From an uncultured Veillonella sp. (GTDB lineage Bacteria > Bacillota > Negativicutes > Veillonellales > Veillonellaceae), in contig CAUHTB010000049.1 of NCBI GenBank assembly GCA_959608595.1, positions 1-5,992 on the forward strand: a stretch of 5,992 bases of DNA. Reading direction: 5' to 3'. The notes below the pieces were generated by a model. It searched no databases. It was not told where the DNA came from and saw only the letters and a list, made by a program, of their open reading frames with translations. Each line of letters begins with the position of its first letter. Within the stretch, counting starts at the first letter, position 1. A program made the translations under genes and the position numbers. Of the stretch, positions 1-5,458 are shown in pieces.

Positions 1-196
1 AGAATGTATTTTTAAATGTATTAATAATGAGAAGACTCATAGAATAGAGATCTCTTATGTGAATCGGCCAACCGATAAACAGGTTATGAAGGCTATAAAG
101 ACCAGTATTAAAAACTTGACTAAATATAATGTTGATGTATTAGGTAATAAATATAAAGTTATAGATGAAAAGCTAGAATTTGATGTTACGATTTAA
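1..196 (+). CDS. cas9: Cas9 endonuclease, C-terminal end only (type II-A, S. aureus-like)
   Basis: This is the last 64 codons of a gene that enters from the left edge; the open frame begins at base 2 and ends at TAA 194-196. Cas9 is the RNA-guided nuclease that cuts invading DNA, and its C-terminal PAM-interacting domain reads the PAM. The segment around NRPTDKQVMKAIKTSI and then LTKYNVDVLGNKYKV matches, from memory, the end of S. aureus Cas9 (a KRPPRIIKTIASKTQSIKKYSTDILGNLYEV-like stretch). The conserved core is K-Y-x-x-D-[VI]-L-G-N-x-Y. The position directly before cas1, cas2 and csn2 in the same direction supports the call. The RuvC and HNH nuclease motifs lie outside the window, so activity cannot be judged. 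The tail past the last conserved motif (IDEKLEFDVTI) is lineage-specific. The gene is cut by the window edge; nothing here suggests that it is broken. Confidence 0.87.
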   Translation, partial: ECIFKCINNEKTHRIEISYVNRPTDKQVMKAIKTSIKNLTKYNVDVLGNKYKVIDEKLEFDVTI

Positions 197-202
197 TGTT
201 GC

Positions 203-210
203 AGGGAGAG
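203..210 (+). promoter_or_regulatory. Ribosome binding site that fixes the cas1 start
   Basis: AGGGAGAG lies 6 nt before ATG 217. An earlier in-frame ATG at 196 overlaps the cas9 stop (TAATG) but has no Shine-Dalgarno sequence upstream. It would add seven residues (MLQGEHI) not expected in Cas1 proteins, which in type II usually begin MGWRT. Confidence 0.75.
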
Positions 211-216
211 CACATT

Positions 217-1113
217 ATGGGTTGGCGAACAATTATTATCGAACAGAGTCAGCAAGTTTCATTACATTTAGATAACTTAAAAATAAAAATGCTTGAAGGG
301 GACTATTTAGTCCCCTTACAAGATATTAGTGTAGTTATTTTTAATAACTATAAATTAAATGTTACAACGCAATTATTATGTAAGATGAGTCGGTATCAAA
401 TTTGTGTAATCATTTGTGAAAAGAATGGATTACCGTCTGTTGTCATGAATCCGATAGCAGGAAATTATGTAACATTTAAAAATCAAGAAATACAACTGAA
501 TATGAATCCATCTAGACCAGGTGATTTATGGAAAGCTATTATTGAACGTAAGATTAATAATCAAATGTTTGTTTTAGATCATTATTCATTGTCATTATAT
601 ACAATTGAGATAATGGAATCTTTAAGAGATACAATTCAACCGTTCGATATGGAAAATCATGAAGGTATTGCTGCAAAAGTTTATTTTAAAGCTTTATTTG
701 GTATTGGTTTTATACGTGATCGAGAAGAGGAAGATTCTATCAATAATGCTTTGAATTATGGATACTCTATTATTAGAGCCCTTATGGCAAGAGCATTAGC
801 TGCTAAAGGTCTTATATTATCAATAGGGATAAAACATCATAATATATATAATCACTTTAATCTCGTTGATGATTGCATGGAAATATATAGGCCCATCATA
901 GATGATTGGGTCTATTCTTGTATTTATGTGCCTGAAGTTCTGTTTTCAAGAAATATAAAACTTAATTTAATTACTATGCTTTCTGAACGTACAGTACGTC
1001 ATCAAAATATATCTTATTCAATAGCAGATTCAATGAATAGATTTGCAGATAGTCTTGTGCGATGTATGACTGATGATAATGAAGTATTAGATTTACCATT
1101 GTTAGATATATGA
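217..1113 (+). CDS. cas1: CRISPR-associated endonuclease Cas1 (type II-A integrase)
   Basis: Cas1 is the metal-dependent integrase that, as a Cas1-Cas2 complex, inserts new spacers at the leader end of a CRISPR array. From ATG 217 the protein has 298 residues, close to the usual type II length of about 290-300, and begins MGWRT as in type II Cas1. The N-terminal beta domain covers roughly residues 1-85. The helical catalytic domain holds ENHEGIAAKVYF with the metal ligand Glu149, GIKHHNIYNHFNL with His207/His208, and DDCMEIYRP with Asp218/Asp219 and Glu222. Glu149 and Glu222 correspond to the known catalytic glutamates near 149 and 220 in S. pyogenes Cas1, so the enzyme looks intact. MEIYRP replaces the commoner MEPFRP. 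The gene starts 20 nt after cas9 and its stop overlaps a possible cas2 ATG (ATGA, 1110-1113), which implies one transcript. The first part carries a perfect hairpin, listed separately. Confidence 0.95.
   Translation: MGWRTIIIEQSQQVSLHLDNLKIKMLEGDYLVPLQDISVVIFNNYKLNVTTQLLCKMSRYQICVIICEKNGLPSVVMNPIAGNYVTFKNQEIQLNMNPSRPGDLWKAIIERKINNQMFVLDHYSLSLYTIEIMESLRDTIQPFDMENHEGIAAKVYFKALFGIGFIRDREEEDSINNALNYGYSIIRALMARALAAKGLILSIGIKHHNIYNHFNLVDDCMEIYRPIIDDWVYSCIYVPEVLFSRNIKLNLITMLSERTVRHQNISYSIADSMNRFADSLVRCMTDDNEVLDLPLLDI
296..317 (+). repeat. Perfect 10-bp inverted repeat (hairpin) inside cas1
   Basis: The arms AAGGGGACTA (296-305) and TAGTCCCCTT (308-317) are perfect reverse complements separated by TT; with the innermost pair open, the RNA would be a GC-rich stem with a 4-nt loop. 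It codes for the EGDYLVPL region of Cas1, about 80 nt after the start. No T run follows, so it is not a normal intrinsic terminator. The GC-ending codons GTC and CCC in the right arm are unusual in this AT-rich gene. A role in mRNA structure is inference. Confidence 0.6.
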
Positions 1114-1127
1114 TATTGGTGTGTAAA

Positions 1128-1454
1128 ATGAATAGGTACAGAATGGTGAGAGTATTAATAATGTTTGATTTGCCTATGGATGATACTGTTGCAGTTCGTC
1201 ATTATACCCAATTTAGAAAGTTTTTGATACGGCAAGGGTATTTTATGATTCAGTATTCTATTTATTGTAAGATTATGCCTAATCGGGATAGTGTAAAGTC
1301 TCATATTGAATATATTAAGCGCTATTTACCGCCAGATGGAGCCGTATATGTTTTGCAAGTTACAGAGAAGCAGTATCAAGGTATGAAACTATTAACTGGA
1401 AAGAAACAAATTATTGAAGAGAAGTTAACGATTGATAAAACTATCATTTTCTAG
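1128..1454 (+). CDS. cas2: CRISPR-associated protein Cas2 (type II-A)
   Basis: Cas2 is the small ferredoxin-fold dimer that bridges two Cas1 dimers in the spacer-integration complex. The chosen start gives 108 residues beginning MNRYRMVRVLIMFDLP, which lines up with type II-A Cas2 proteins starting MSYRYMRMILMFDMP-like. Visible marks are the first beta strand ending in Asp14 (MFDLP), the FRKFL helix (residues 29-33), QYSIY (42-46) and the conserved VTEKQY near residues 78-83. Alternative in-frame starts are ATG 1110, which overlaps the cas1 stop as ATGA and would give 114 residues by translational coupling, and ATG 1143, which has a weak AGG about 6 nt upstream. None has a strong Shine-Dalgarno sequence; similarity favours 1128. 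The stop TAG overlaps the csn2 ribosome binding site. Confidence 0.93.
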   Translation: MNRYRMVRVLIMFDLPMDDTVAVRHYTQFRKFLIRQGYFMIQYSIYCKIMPNRDSVKSHIEYIKRYLPPDGAVYVLQVTEKQYQGMKLLTGKKQIIEEKLTIDKTIIF

Positions 1455-1458
1455 GAGG
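1453..1458 (+). promoter_or_regulatory. Strong csn2 ribosome binding site overlapping the cas2 stop
   Basis: A consensus AGGAGG ends 5 nt before ATG 1464 and shares bases with the cas2 stop codon TAG (1452-1454). It is the best ribosome binding site in the operon and may keep csn2 translated independently of cas2. Confidence 0.8.
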
Positions 1459-1463
1459 CGTCT

Positions 1464-2372
1464 ATGAATGGTGAATTGGTATTATCAGGATATAGACTTT
1501 TAGAACCAGTCCATATTAATTTACAGGCTATAACAATTGTAGTGCCACAAGATGATTTTAGGACTATGCCGGTTATATTCGATTTTATAGAACGATATTT
1601 TGATAAACGAAGATTTTCGCAACAATATCCATTTAACACAATGAATCTTAATAATAGTGTATGTAGAGATGATGAGTTTGAAATTTTGTATATTCCTTCA
1701 AGAGTAGATTCAACAGAGCTTTTTAAGATCGCAAAAAAGAGTTTATTGGGTAAGATAACCGAAAAAATCTATAAAGAAGTTTCAATATCTGAATGGGAAA
1801 AATGCTTTAATCAGTTGAATTCGGTAATACTTTCACCTATTAATGAATTATTATCTCGTTATAATTTAATATGCGAGAGTAATATGAATGATTTTTGGAG
1901 CTTTAGTAAGCTTATAGATGTACTATCTAATGATATGGAAATATATGGTACATTTGATGAACGCTCACAATATGATTTGAAGTATATGTTAGTAGATTTG
2001 TTTGCTGAACTAGATGTGGGGAAAAAGAAGTTACTATTATTAGATTTGCCTGAACAAGGTTTATCAACGGAAGAGTTTTGCTCTTTGTTAGATTATCTTA
2101 ATAAAAAATGCTCAAGTATTGATAACACTATAGTTTATACGCAATTTAGTATTATAACTAATATATATAAGAATCCACTATATTATCATGTAGTTAAGGC
2201 CAATCAAGTATGGGGAATGGATGATTATGATGAAATTGAAGCTTTACTGCTAGAGGATAGTGGATCTATAAATTTACTGCAGAAAGAGCACCAGTTTATA
2301 CAAAGTTTGTTTAATCGTAGACTATTTGAAAAAGAATATAAGGAAATAAGTGACTTATTTTTTACTAAATAA
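1464..2372 (+). CDS. csn2: CRISPR adaptation protein Csn2, long S. thermophilus-like form
   Basis: Csn2 forms calcium-stabilised ring tetramers that bind free double-stranded DNA ends and are needed for spacer acquisition in type II-A systems. The protein has 302 residues, well above the roughly 220 of short Csn2 and nearer to the roughly 350 of the S. thermophilus type. Its N-terminus (residues 18-47, core INLQAITIVVPQDD and ERYF) resembles the start of that long type as I recall it. Csn2 has an ABC-ATPase-like fold without a working ATP site. Accordingly the P-loop position holds VPQDDFRT instead of GxxGK[ST], a Walker B-like strand with KKLLLLDLPEQGLS follows at 188-201, and IVYTQFS (223-229) sits where ABC proteins carry the switch histidine. 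Position after cas2 and before the terminator fits the last gene of a type II-A adaptation operon. The family call is firm from context; the subfamily is inferred. Confidence 0.85.
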   Translation: MNGELVLSGYRLLEPVHINLQAITIVVPQDDFRTMPVIFDFIERYFDKRRFSQQYPFNTMNLNNSVCRDDEFEILYIPSRVDSTELFKIAKKSLLGKITEKIYKEVSISEWEKCFNQLNSVILSPINELLSRYNLICESNMNDFWSFSKLIDVLSNDMEIYGTFDERSQYDLKYMLVDLFAELDVGKKKLLLLDLPEQGLSTEEFCSLLDYLNKKCSSIDNTIVYTQFSIITNIYKNPLYYHVVKANQVWGMDDYDEIEALLLEDSGSINLLQKEHQFIQSLFNRRLFEKEYKEISDLFFTK

Positions 2373-2395
2373 GTTTGATTAAAAAATATTGTAAG

Positions 2396-2437
2396 AAGAA
2401 GGCATACAGCTTTTATAAGCAGTATGCCTTCTTTTTT
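2396..2437 (+). terminator. Intrinsic terminator closing the cas operon
   Basis: Arms 2396-2407 (AAGAAGGCATAC) and 2422-2433 pair perfectly over 12 bp. An A-A mismatch and a further 4-bp GCTT/AAGC stem with a TTAT loop complete the hairpin, and six Ts run from 2432 to 2437. It starts 23 nt after the csn2 stop, so cas transcription should end here. Confidence 0.9.
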
Positions 2438-2445
2438 GTATTATC

Positions 2446-2474
2446 TTGCAATTCTTATGAGCTAGAATTATAAT
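2446..2474 (+). promoter_or_regulatory. Sigma-70-type promoter for the adhesin gene
   Basis: The -35 element TTGCAA (2446-2451, 4 of 6 consensus) and a perfect -10 element TATAAT (2469-2474) are separated by the ideal 17 nt. Transcription would start near 2481, leaving a leader of about 135 nt before the adhesin. It lies directly after the csn2 terminator, so the adhesin should be transcribed separately from the cas operon. Confidence 0.65.
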
Positions 2475-2485
2475 ATTAGGGTAAT

Positions 2486-2507
2486 ATTCATATTTTATTC
2501 ATATTTT
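2486..2507 (+). repeat. Tandem pair of perfect 11-bp direct repeats in the adhesin leader
   Basis: ATTCATATTTT occurs at 2486-2496 and again immediately at 2497-2507. The second copy also forms a 7-bp inverted repeat with ATGAATA (2512-2518), placing TTGACA (2506-2511) in the loop. This could be a regulator binding site or a site prone to slippage; the AT-rich background makes chance plausible. Confidence 0.5.
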
Positions 2508-2537
2508 GACAATGAATAGTGTATAGAGGGGTACAAT
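2506..2537 (+). promoter_or_regulatory. Possible second adhesin promoter, poor spacing
   Basis: A perfect -35 hexamer TTGACA (2506-2511) is followed by TACAAT (2532-2537, 5 of 6), but the spacer is 20 nt, longer than the usual 16-18, so activity would be weak or need an activator. If used, transcription would start near 2544, inside the left arm of the next hairpin, so that hairpin could not fully form. Confidence 0.3.
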
Positions 2538-2576
2538 AAGATTCAAGTTCCATTAGATAGGTTTGAATCTTTTTTT
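2538..2576 (+). promoter_or_regulatory. Terminator-like hairpin in the adhesin 5' leader (possible attenuator)
   Basis: AAGATTCAA (2538-2546) pairs perfectly with TTGAATCTT (2563-2571), possibly extended inward by G-U pairs, and seven Ts run from 2570 to 2576. This is the form of an intrinsic terminator, placed about 40 nt before the adhesin start codon. A transcript from the promoter at 2446-2474 would pass through it. The stem has few G-C pairs, so termination may be partial or conditional. No known riboswitch or T-box motif was recognised, and attenuation is inference. Confidence 0.45.
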
Positions 2577-2615
2577 AGGTTTATTGTTTGTGTTGTCTTA
2601 AAAGGGGGAAAACAC

Positions 2616-4346
2616 ATGAAAAAAGAATTGCTGTTAACAGCCATGATCACTGCAACTATAACTACAACAGGGTTTGCAGCATCCAATTTAGATATTAGTG
2701 CTACAACTGCTGCTCCATTAAGCATGAAGAATTCTATTGCTTATGGTGGAAATAACAAAGTTGAGAATGGTATGTTCTCCCCTGTAAATAATATATTGCT
2801 CGGTGGTGACAACAATACAGTTCGACCTTCTGCTTCGAATAGTATCACTTCTGGTATGAATAATACTGCATCTGGTCCGGGCAGTATCGTAGCAGGTTGG
2901 TATAATACAAACTCTGCTACTCACAGCTTGGTAGTAGGTACTAGCAATACTGTTGGTGGTACTAATAATATCGTAGGCGGCTTTGGCCATGCCAATAATG
3001 ACAATGCGATTAACTCTTTATTAGTTGGTTCATATAATAGTATTGACGGACATGACTCTGTGGCTTTAGGTAAGAATAATACCATTAAAGGAAATAATGC
3101 TTTAGTAGGTGGTACTGGTGCTAAGGTTCAAGGTAATAATTCCATCGCCTTTGGTGATACTGCTAAAGCAACATACGATGATGCGTATGCGATTGGTCGT
3201 AAAGCAGAAGCAACTGCTCTAAATACAGTTGCTATTGGTAATAATGCAAAGGCCAATAACATAATGGGCACAGCAATTGGCTATAATGCAAAAGCAAAAA
3301 ATGACTATGCTACTGCAGTAGGTTATAGTGCAAGTGGTACTGGCAATCAATCCTCCGCATTTGGTTTCAATTCGGAAGCAACTGCTATGAATACAACTGC
3401 AGTGGGATCTTATGCAAATGCTAGCGGTGCGTATTCTACAGCATTGGGCTTTAAAACTGCAGCTTCTAATGAGGATTCTGTAGCATTAGGTAACTATTCT
3501 ACTAGTGCTGGTAAAAGTGCCTTTGCTGCTGGCACATTAGCTAAAGCAGTAGAAAAGGACTCTTTAGCAATTGGTCATAGTGCAACTACAACCAAGGAAA
3601 ACGGCATCGCTATCGGTACGAATGCGAAGGCTGCTACAGATAACAGCATTGCACTCGGTGCTAAGTCTGTTACTGACACAGCTGTATCTACTAGTTCCGG
3701 TGTAATCGGCGGCAGAACATATAGCTTTGCTGGTGGAAATGCGGTGGGTACATTGAGTATTGGTGATAGTGGTGCAGAACGTACCATTACAAATGTAGCG
3801 GCAGGCCGCGTATCTGCAACCTCTACTGATGCAGTCAATGGCTCTCAATTACACGCTATTAAAGATGTAGTCGATAATCATGAAAACCGTATCACTACAA
3901 TAGAAGGTGATATTAATACGTTAAATAATCGTATTATTAATGGTGGAGCGAATAGCTTGAATGAAGCTAAAGCGTATACGGATCAACAAGTATCTAGCGT
4001 AGCGGCGGCTTCTGCAGCACTAGCTGGCTTGCATCCATTAGATTTCGATAAACATGATAAATGGTCCTACTCTGTTGGCTTTGGTAATTATAAAAATGCT
4101 AATGCAGCAGCTTTAGGTGCCTTCTACCGCCCTAATAAAAATACAATGTTTAATGCTGCTACTACCGTTGGTAATGGTCGTAACACTATCAGCTTAGGTG
4201 CTAATTTCAAATTTGGTAAAAGCTCTGAAGAGGTAACTACTGAAGATGCGGCACAACTCAAGAAAGATATGAAAGACCTATCTGAAAAGTATAATGAATT
4301 AGCACAAAAATATAATGAATTAGCAGCTAAATTAGAATCTAAATAA
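2616..4346 (+). CDS. Trimeric autotransporter adhesin (YadA-like, type Vc secretion)
   Basis: This is a trimeric outer-membrane adhesin that likely mediates attachment, autoaggregation or biofilm formation. Of 576 residues, 1-22 form a signal peptide (MKKELLLTAM core, cleavage near GFA/AS). Residues about 38-180 are Asn-rich repeats of the type G-x-N-N-T. Residues 180-350 are YadA-head repeats of about 14 residues (AIGxxAxA, as in VAIGNNAKA, TAIGYNAKA, IAIGTNAKA). A neck follows at about 361-415, with ERTITNVAAGRVSATSTDAVNGSQL-type sequence split around residue 400, then a short coiled-coil stalk (about 413-463). The YadA-like anchor lies near 464-534 and gives four beta strands per chain, twelve in the trimer barrel. 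Unlike classical YadA, which ends at the last strand, it continues for about 40 residues with a heptad-like, charged coiled coil. AGGGGGA at 2603-2609 supports the start. It is a single-gene unit with its own promoter and terminator. The ligand cannot be told from sequence. Confidence 0.93.
   Translation: MKKELLLTAMITATITTTGFAASNLDISATTAAPLSMKNSIAYGGNNKVENGMFSPVNNILLGGDNNTVRPSASNSITSGMNNTASGPGSIVAGWYNTNSATHSLVVGTSNTVGGTNNIVGGFGHANNDNAINSLLVGSYNSIDGHDSVALGKNNTIKGNNALVGGTGAKVQGNNSIAFGDTAKATYDDAYAIGRKAEATALNTVAIGNNAKANNIMGTAIGYNAKAKNDYATAVGYSASGTGNQSSAFGFNSEATAMNTTAVGSYANASGAYSTALGFKTAASNEDSVALGNYSTSAGKSAFAAGTLAKAVEKDSLAIGHSATTTKENGIAIGTNAKAATDNSIALGAKSVTDTAVSTSSGVIGGRTYSFAGGNAVGTLSIGDSGAERTITNVAAGRVSATSTDAVNGSQLHAIKDVVDNHENRITTIEGDINTLNNRIINGGANSLNEAKAYTDQQVSSVAAASAALAGLHPLDFDKHDKWSYSVGFGNYKNANAAALGAFYRPNKNTMFNAATTVGNGRNTISLGANFKFGKSSEEVTTEDAAQLKKDMKDLSEKYNELAQKYNELAAKLESK
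4290..4325 (+). repeat. Duplicated heptad codons at the adhesin C-terminus
   Basis: The 15-bp TATAATGAATTAGCA occurs at 4290-4304 and 4311-4325, exactly 21 bp apart, and encodes the repeated heptad KYNELAQ-KYNELAA. The near-identity at DNA level points to a recent in-frame duplication lengthening the coiled-coil tail by two helical turns. Confidence 0.75.
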
Positions 4347-4353
4347 AATAATC

Positions 4354-4390
4354 AATACGCCTACAAGATGTATCTTGTAGGCGTATTTTT
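4354..4390 (+). terminator. Intrinsic terminator after the adhesin gene
   Basis: Arms 4354-4368 and 4373-4387 pair perfectly over 15 bp (core ACGCCTACAAG), with a TGTA loop and Ts at 4386-4390. It begins 8 nt after the adhesin stop. The near-symmetry, with AA before the left arm, means it could also terminate weakly in the other direction, but no minus-strand gene is seen. Confidence 0.92.
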
Positions 4391-4461
4391 CTAATATTAA
4401 ATGTGAGTATAGTACTTTTATAATAGGTGATTCTTTTTAATGTGAAAGAGGAGAGCTTTTA

Positions 4462-4490
4462 TTATAAGTATTCCTTAATAATGATATAAT
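4462..4490 (+). promoter_or_regulatory. Candidate promoter for the 280-residue protein
   Basis: A perfect -10 element TATAAT (4485-4490) sits 17 nt after a weak -35 TTATAA (4462-4467, 3 of 6). Transcription would start near 4497, giving a leader of about 53 nt. Another TATAAT at 4419-4424 also lacks a good -35. No small gene was found in 4391-4549. Confidence 0.4.
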
Positions 4491-4495
4491 TAAGA

Positions 4496-4515
4496 TACAT
4501 ATTCAGTTACATATT
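4496..4515 (+). repeat. Direct repeat TACATATT at the predicted transcription start
   Basis: TACATATT occurs at 4496-4503 and 4508-4515, 12 bp apart, close to the predicted start point of transcription. It could be an operator, but eight AT-rich bases recur easily by chance. Confidence 0.25.
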
Positions 4516-4549
4516 ACAGGTAAGCGATGGTATATAGTGGAGAGTATAT

Positions 4550-5392
4550 ATGAGCTTTTACAATTGGATTCAAGAAAAATTATTCGACAATTACGAAGAA
4601 TGGCACATGAAGAGTCCCGATTATAATCGAAATGGTTTTAATATAGTAGGTATCGATAATACATTAAAGGCTATGCATGATGGATATTTCATGTATGTTG
4701 AATTATACCCACCTCATGCCATCGATGGATGTACAGCCATGAAGGCCCGTGTAGGTAAAACGCAGGATGCAGTAGATTTATTCTTAGATATAGATGGCAA
4801 GACCTATCGTATGGCTGATGTAAGTTATCCTGACGCAGTGAAGATGATGCGGGCTTTTGTGAAAAAACGCAGAGTACCTGATTGTAGTTTGTGTGTAGAA
4901 GTAGCGTATCAAGATATCGATCAGATGCGATCTACATTTACAGAGTTAGCAACGTTGTTGCTAGGCGATGCTAAACAAGCCAAATCATTCATGTCCAAGG
5001 AAAAGTTATATTCCATGGAAGAACTAGAAGATAGCTGGTGGAATCTCTATGAGAAGTTGCTATCTACTGGTCGTGCTGTAGAGTTATCTTTGAAAATCGA
5101 ATTAGAGGATTTTCTTTATCATGTGCAGAAGTTAATCCATAATAAAAATTTATCTACTGGTGAAAATTTAACTGGCGATGTATCTATTGATACAGCCGAA
5201 TTTGATGACAGTCAATGTATTGGGGACTGGTGCGCACATTTTAATTCCACGTGGAAAAACCATAAGTTAGTAGGTATGGACATCGGTACAGATAGTTTGG
5301 TACTCATGGTACTTTCAAATGAGGAATTTAAAAGAGCCCAAGAACTAGCGAAAGAATTATTACATAGAATCGATGTAGCTGAACGTTTGTGA
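4550..5392 (+). CDS. Uncharacterised 280-residue acidic protein, possible DUF6630-like C-terminus
   Basis: I do not recognise this gene with certainty. It begins MSFYNWIQEKLFDNYEEW, has no signal peptide or membrane segment, and is rich in Asp, Glu and aromatic residues, so it is probably cytoplasmic. Residues 1-125 form a mixed alpha/beta part with a strand-like GYFMYVELYPP (45-55), LFLDIDGKTYRMADVSYPDAVKMM (split near 84) and a basic KKRR at 105-108. Residues about 130-280 include EDSWWNLYEKLL (160-171), LKIELEDFLYHVQKL (181-195) and a terminal strand-helix KLVGMDIGTDSLVLMVL then EEFKRAQELAKEL. The last part recalls, from memory only, DUF6630 proteins of unknown function. AGTGGAGAG at 4536-4544 supports the start. 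No terminator separates it from the next gene, 118 nt downstream, so the two may be co-transcribed. Sampled GC is about 38%, more host-like than the cas genes. An immunity-type role is one guess without direct support. Confidence 0.8.
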   Translation: MSFYNWIQEKLFDNYEEWHMKSPDYNRNGFNIVGIDNTLKAMHDGYFMYVELYPPHAIDGCTAMKARVGKTQDAVDLFLDIDGKTYRMADVSYPDAVKMMRAFVKKRRVPDCSLCVEVAYQDIDQMRSTFTELATLLLGDAKQAKSFMSKEKLYSMEELEDSWWNLYEKLLSTGRAVELSLKIELEDFLYHVQKLIHNKNLSTGENLTGDVSIDTAEFDDSQCIGDWCAHFNSTWKNHKLVGMDIGTDSLVLMVLSNEEFKRAQELAKELLHRIDVAERL

Positions 5393-5402
5393 TGTAACGA
5401 AA

Positions 5403-5446
5403 ATTATAATGTAGTGGCACGATTATAATGTGGCAGTATCTATAAT
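5403..5446 (+). repeat. Imperfect direct repeat and cluster of three TATAAT hexamers
   Basis: ATTATAATGT occurs at 5403-5412 and 5422-5431, each followed at slightly different distance by GTGGCA or TGGCA. TATAAT hexamers lie at 5405-5410, 5424-5429 and 5441-5446. None has a recognisable -35 element at proper distance. No terminator hairpin was found between the two flanking genes. Confidence 0.35.
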
Positions 5447-5458
5447 AGGTCGTAATTC

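Noticed and set aside
196..216. Upstream in-frame ATG as the cas1 start, overlapping the cas9 stop as TAATG
   Set aside because: It has no Shine-Dalgarno sequence, and type II Cas1 proteins typically start MGWRT, which is coded from 217 behind a strong AGGGAGAG.
571..592. GTTTTAGATC sequence resembling the start of a type II CRISPR repeat
   Set aside because: It is a single occurrence inside the cas1 coding frame (FVLDHY) with no further copies.
888..914. Second imperfect hairpin in cas1 (TAGGCCCATCAT with ATGATTGGGTCTA)
   Set aside because: It needs a bulge and a G-U pair and encodes the conserved YRPIID stretch, so protein constraint explains it well enough.
1110..1127. ATG at 1110 (ATGA overlap with the cas1 stop) as the cas2 start
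   Set aside because: It remains possible through translational coupling, but the extra six residues (MILVCK) are not expected in type II-A Cas2, while MNRYRMVRV from 1128 aligns with the family start.
1451..1639. Minus-strand open frame of 62 codons
   Set aside because: It lies opposite the well-supported csn2 start and has no convincing ribosome binding site or domain.
2396..2433. Palindrome after csn2 as a remnant CRISPR repeat
   Set aside because: It occurs once, does not look like a type II repeat, and is followed by six Ts, so it is an intrinsic terminator.
2543..2990. Two minus-strand open frames (2543-2725 and 2718-2990)
   Set aside because: They are shadows of the adhesin signal peptide and head repeats; their composition reflects the reverse complement of repeated Gly/Asn/Ala codons.
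2701..3665. Repetitive DNA in the adhesin as a possible CRISPR array or satellite
   Set aside because: The repeats are protein-level and degenerate, stay in one open frame and match known YadA-like head motifs.
3564..3848. Overlapping minus-strand open frames opposite the adhesin head and neck
   Set aside because: Two different minus frames stay open at once over the same repeats, a sign of biased codon use on the plus strand and not of real genes.
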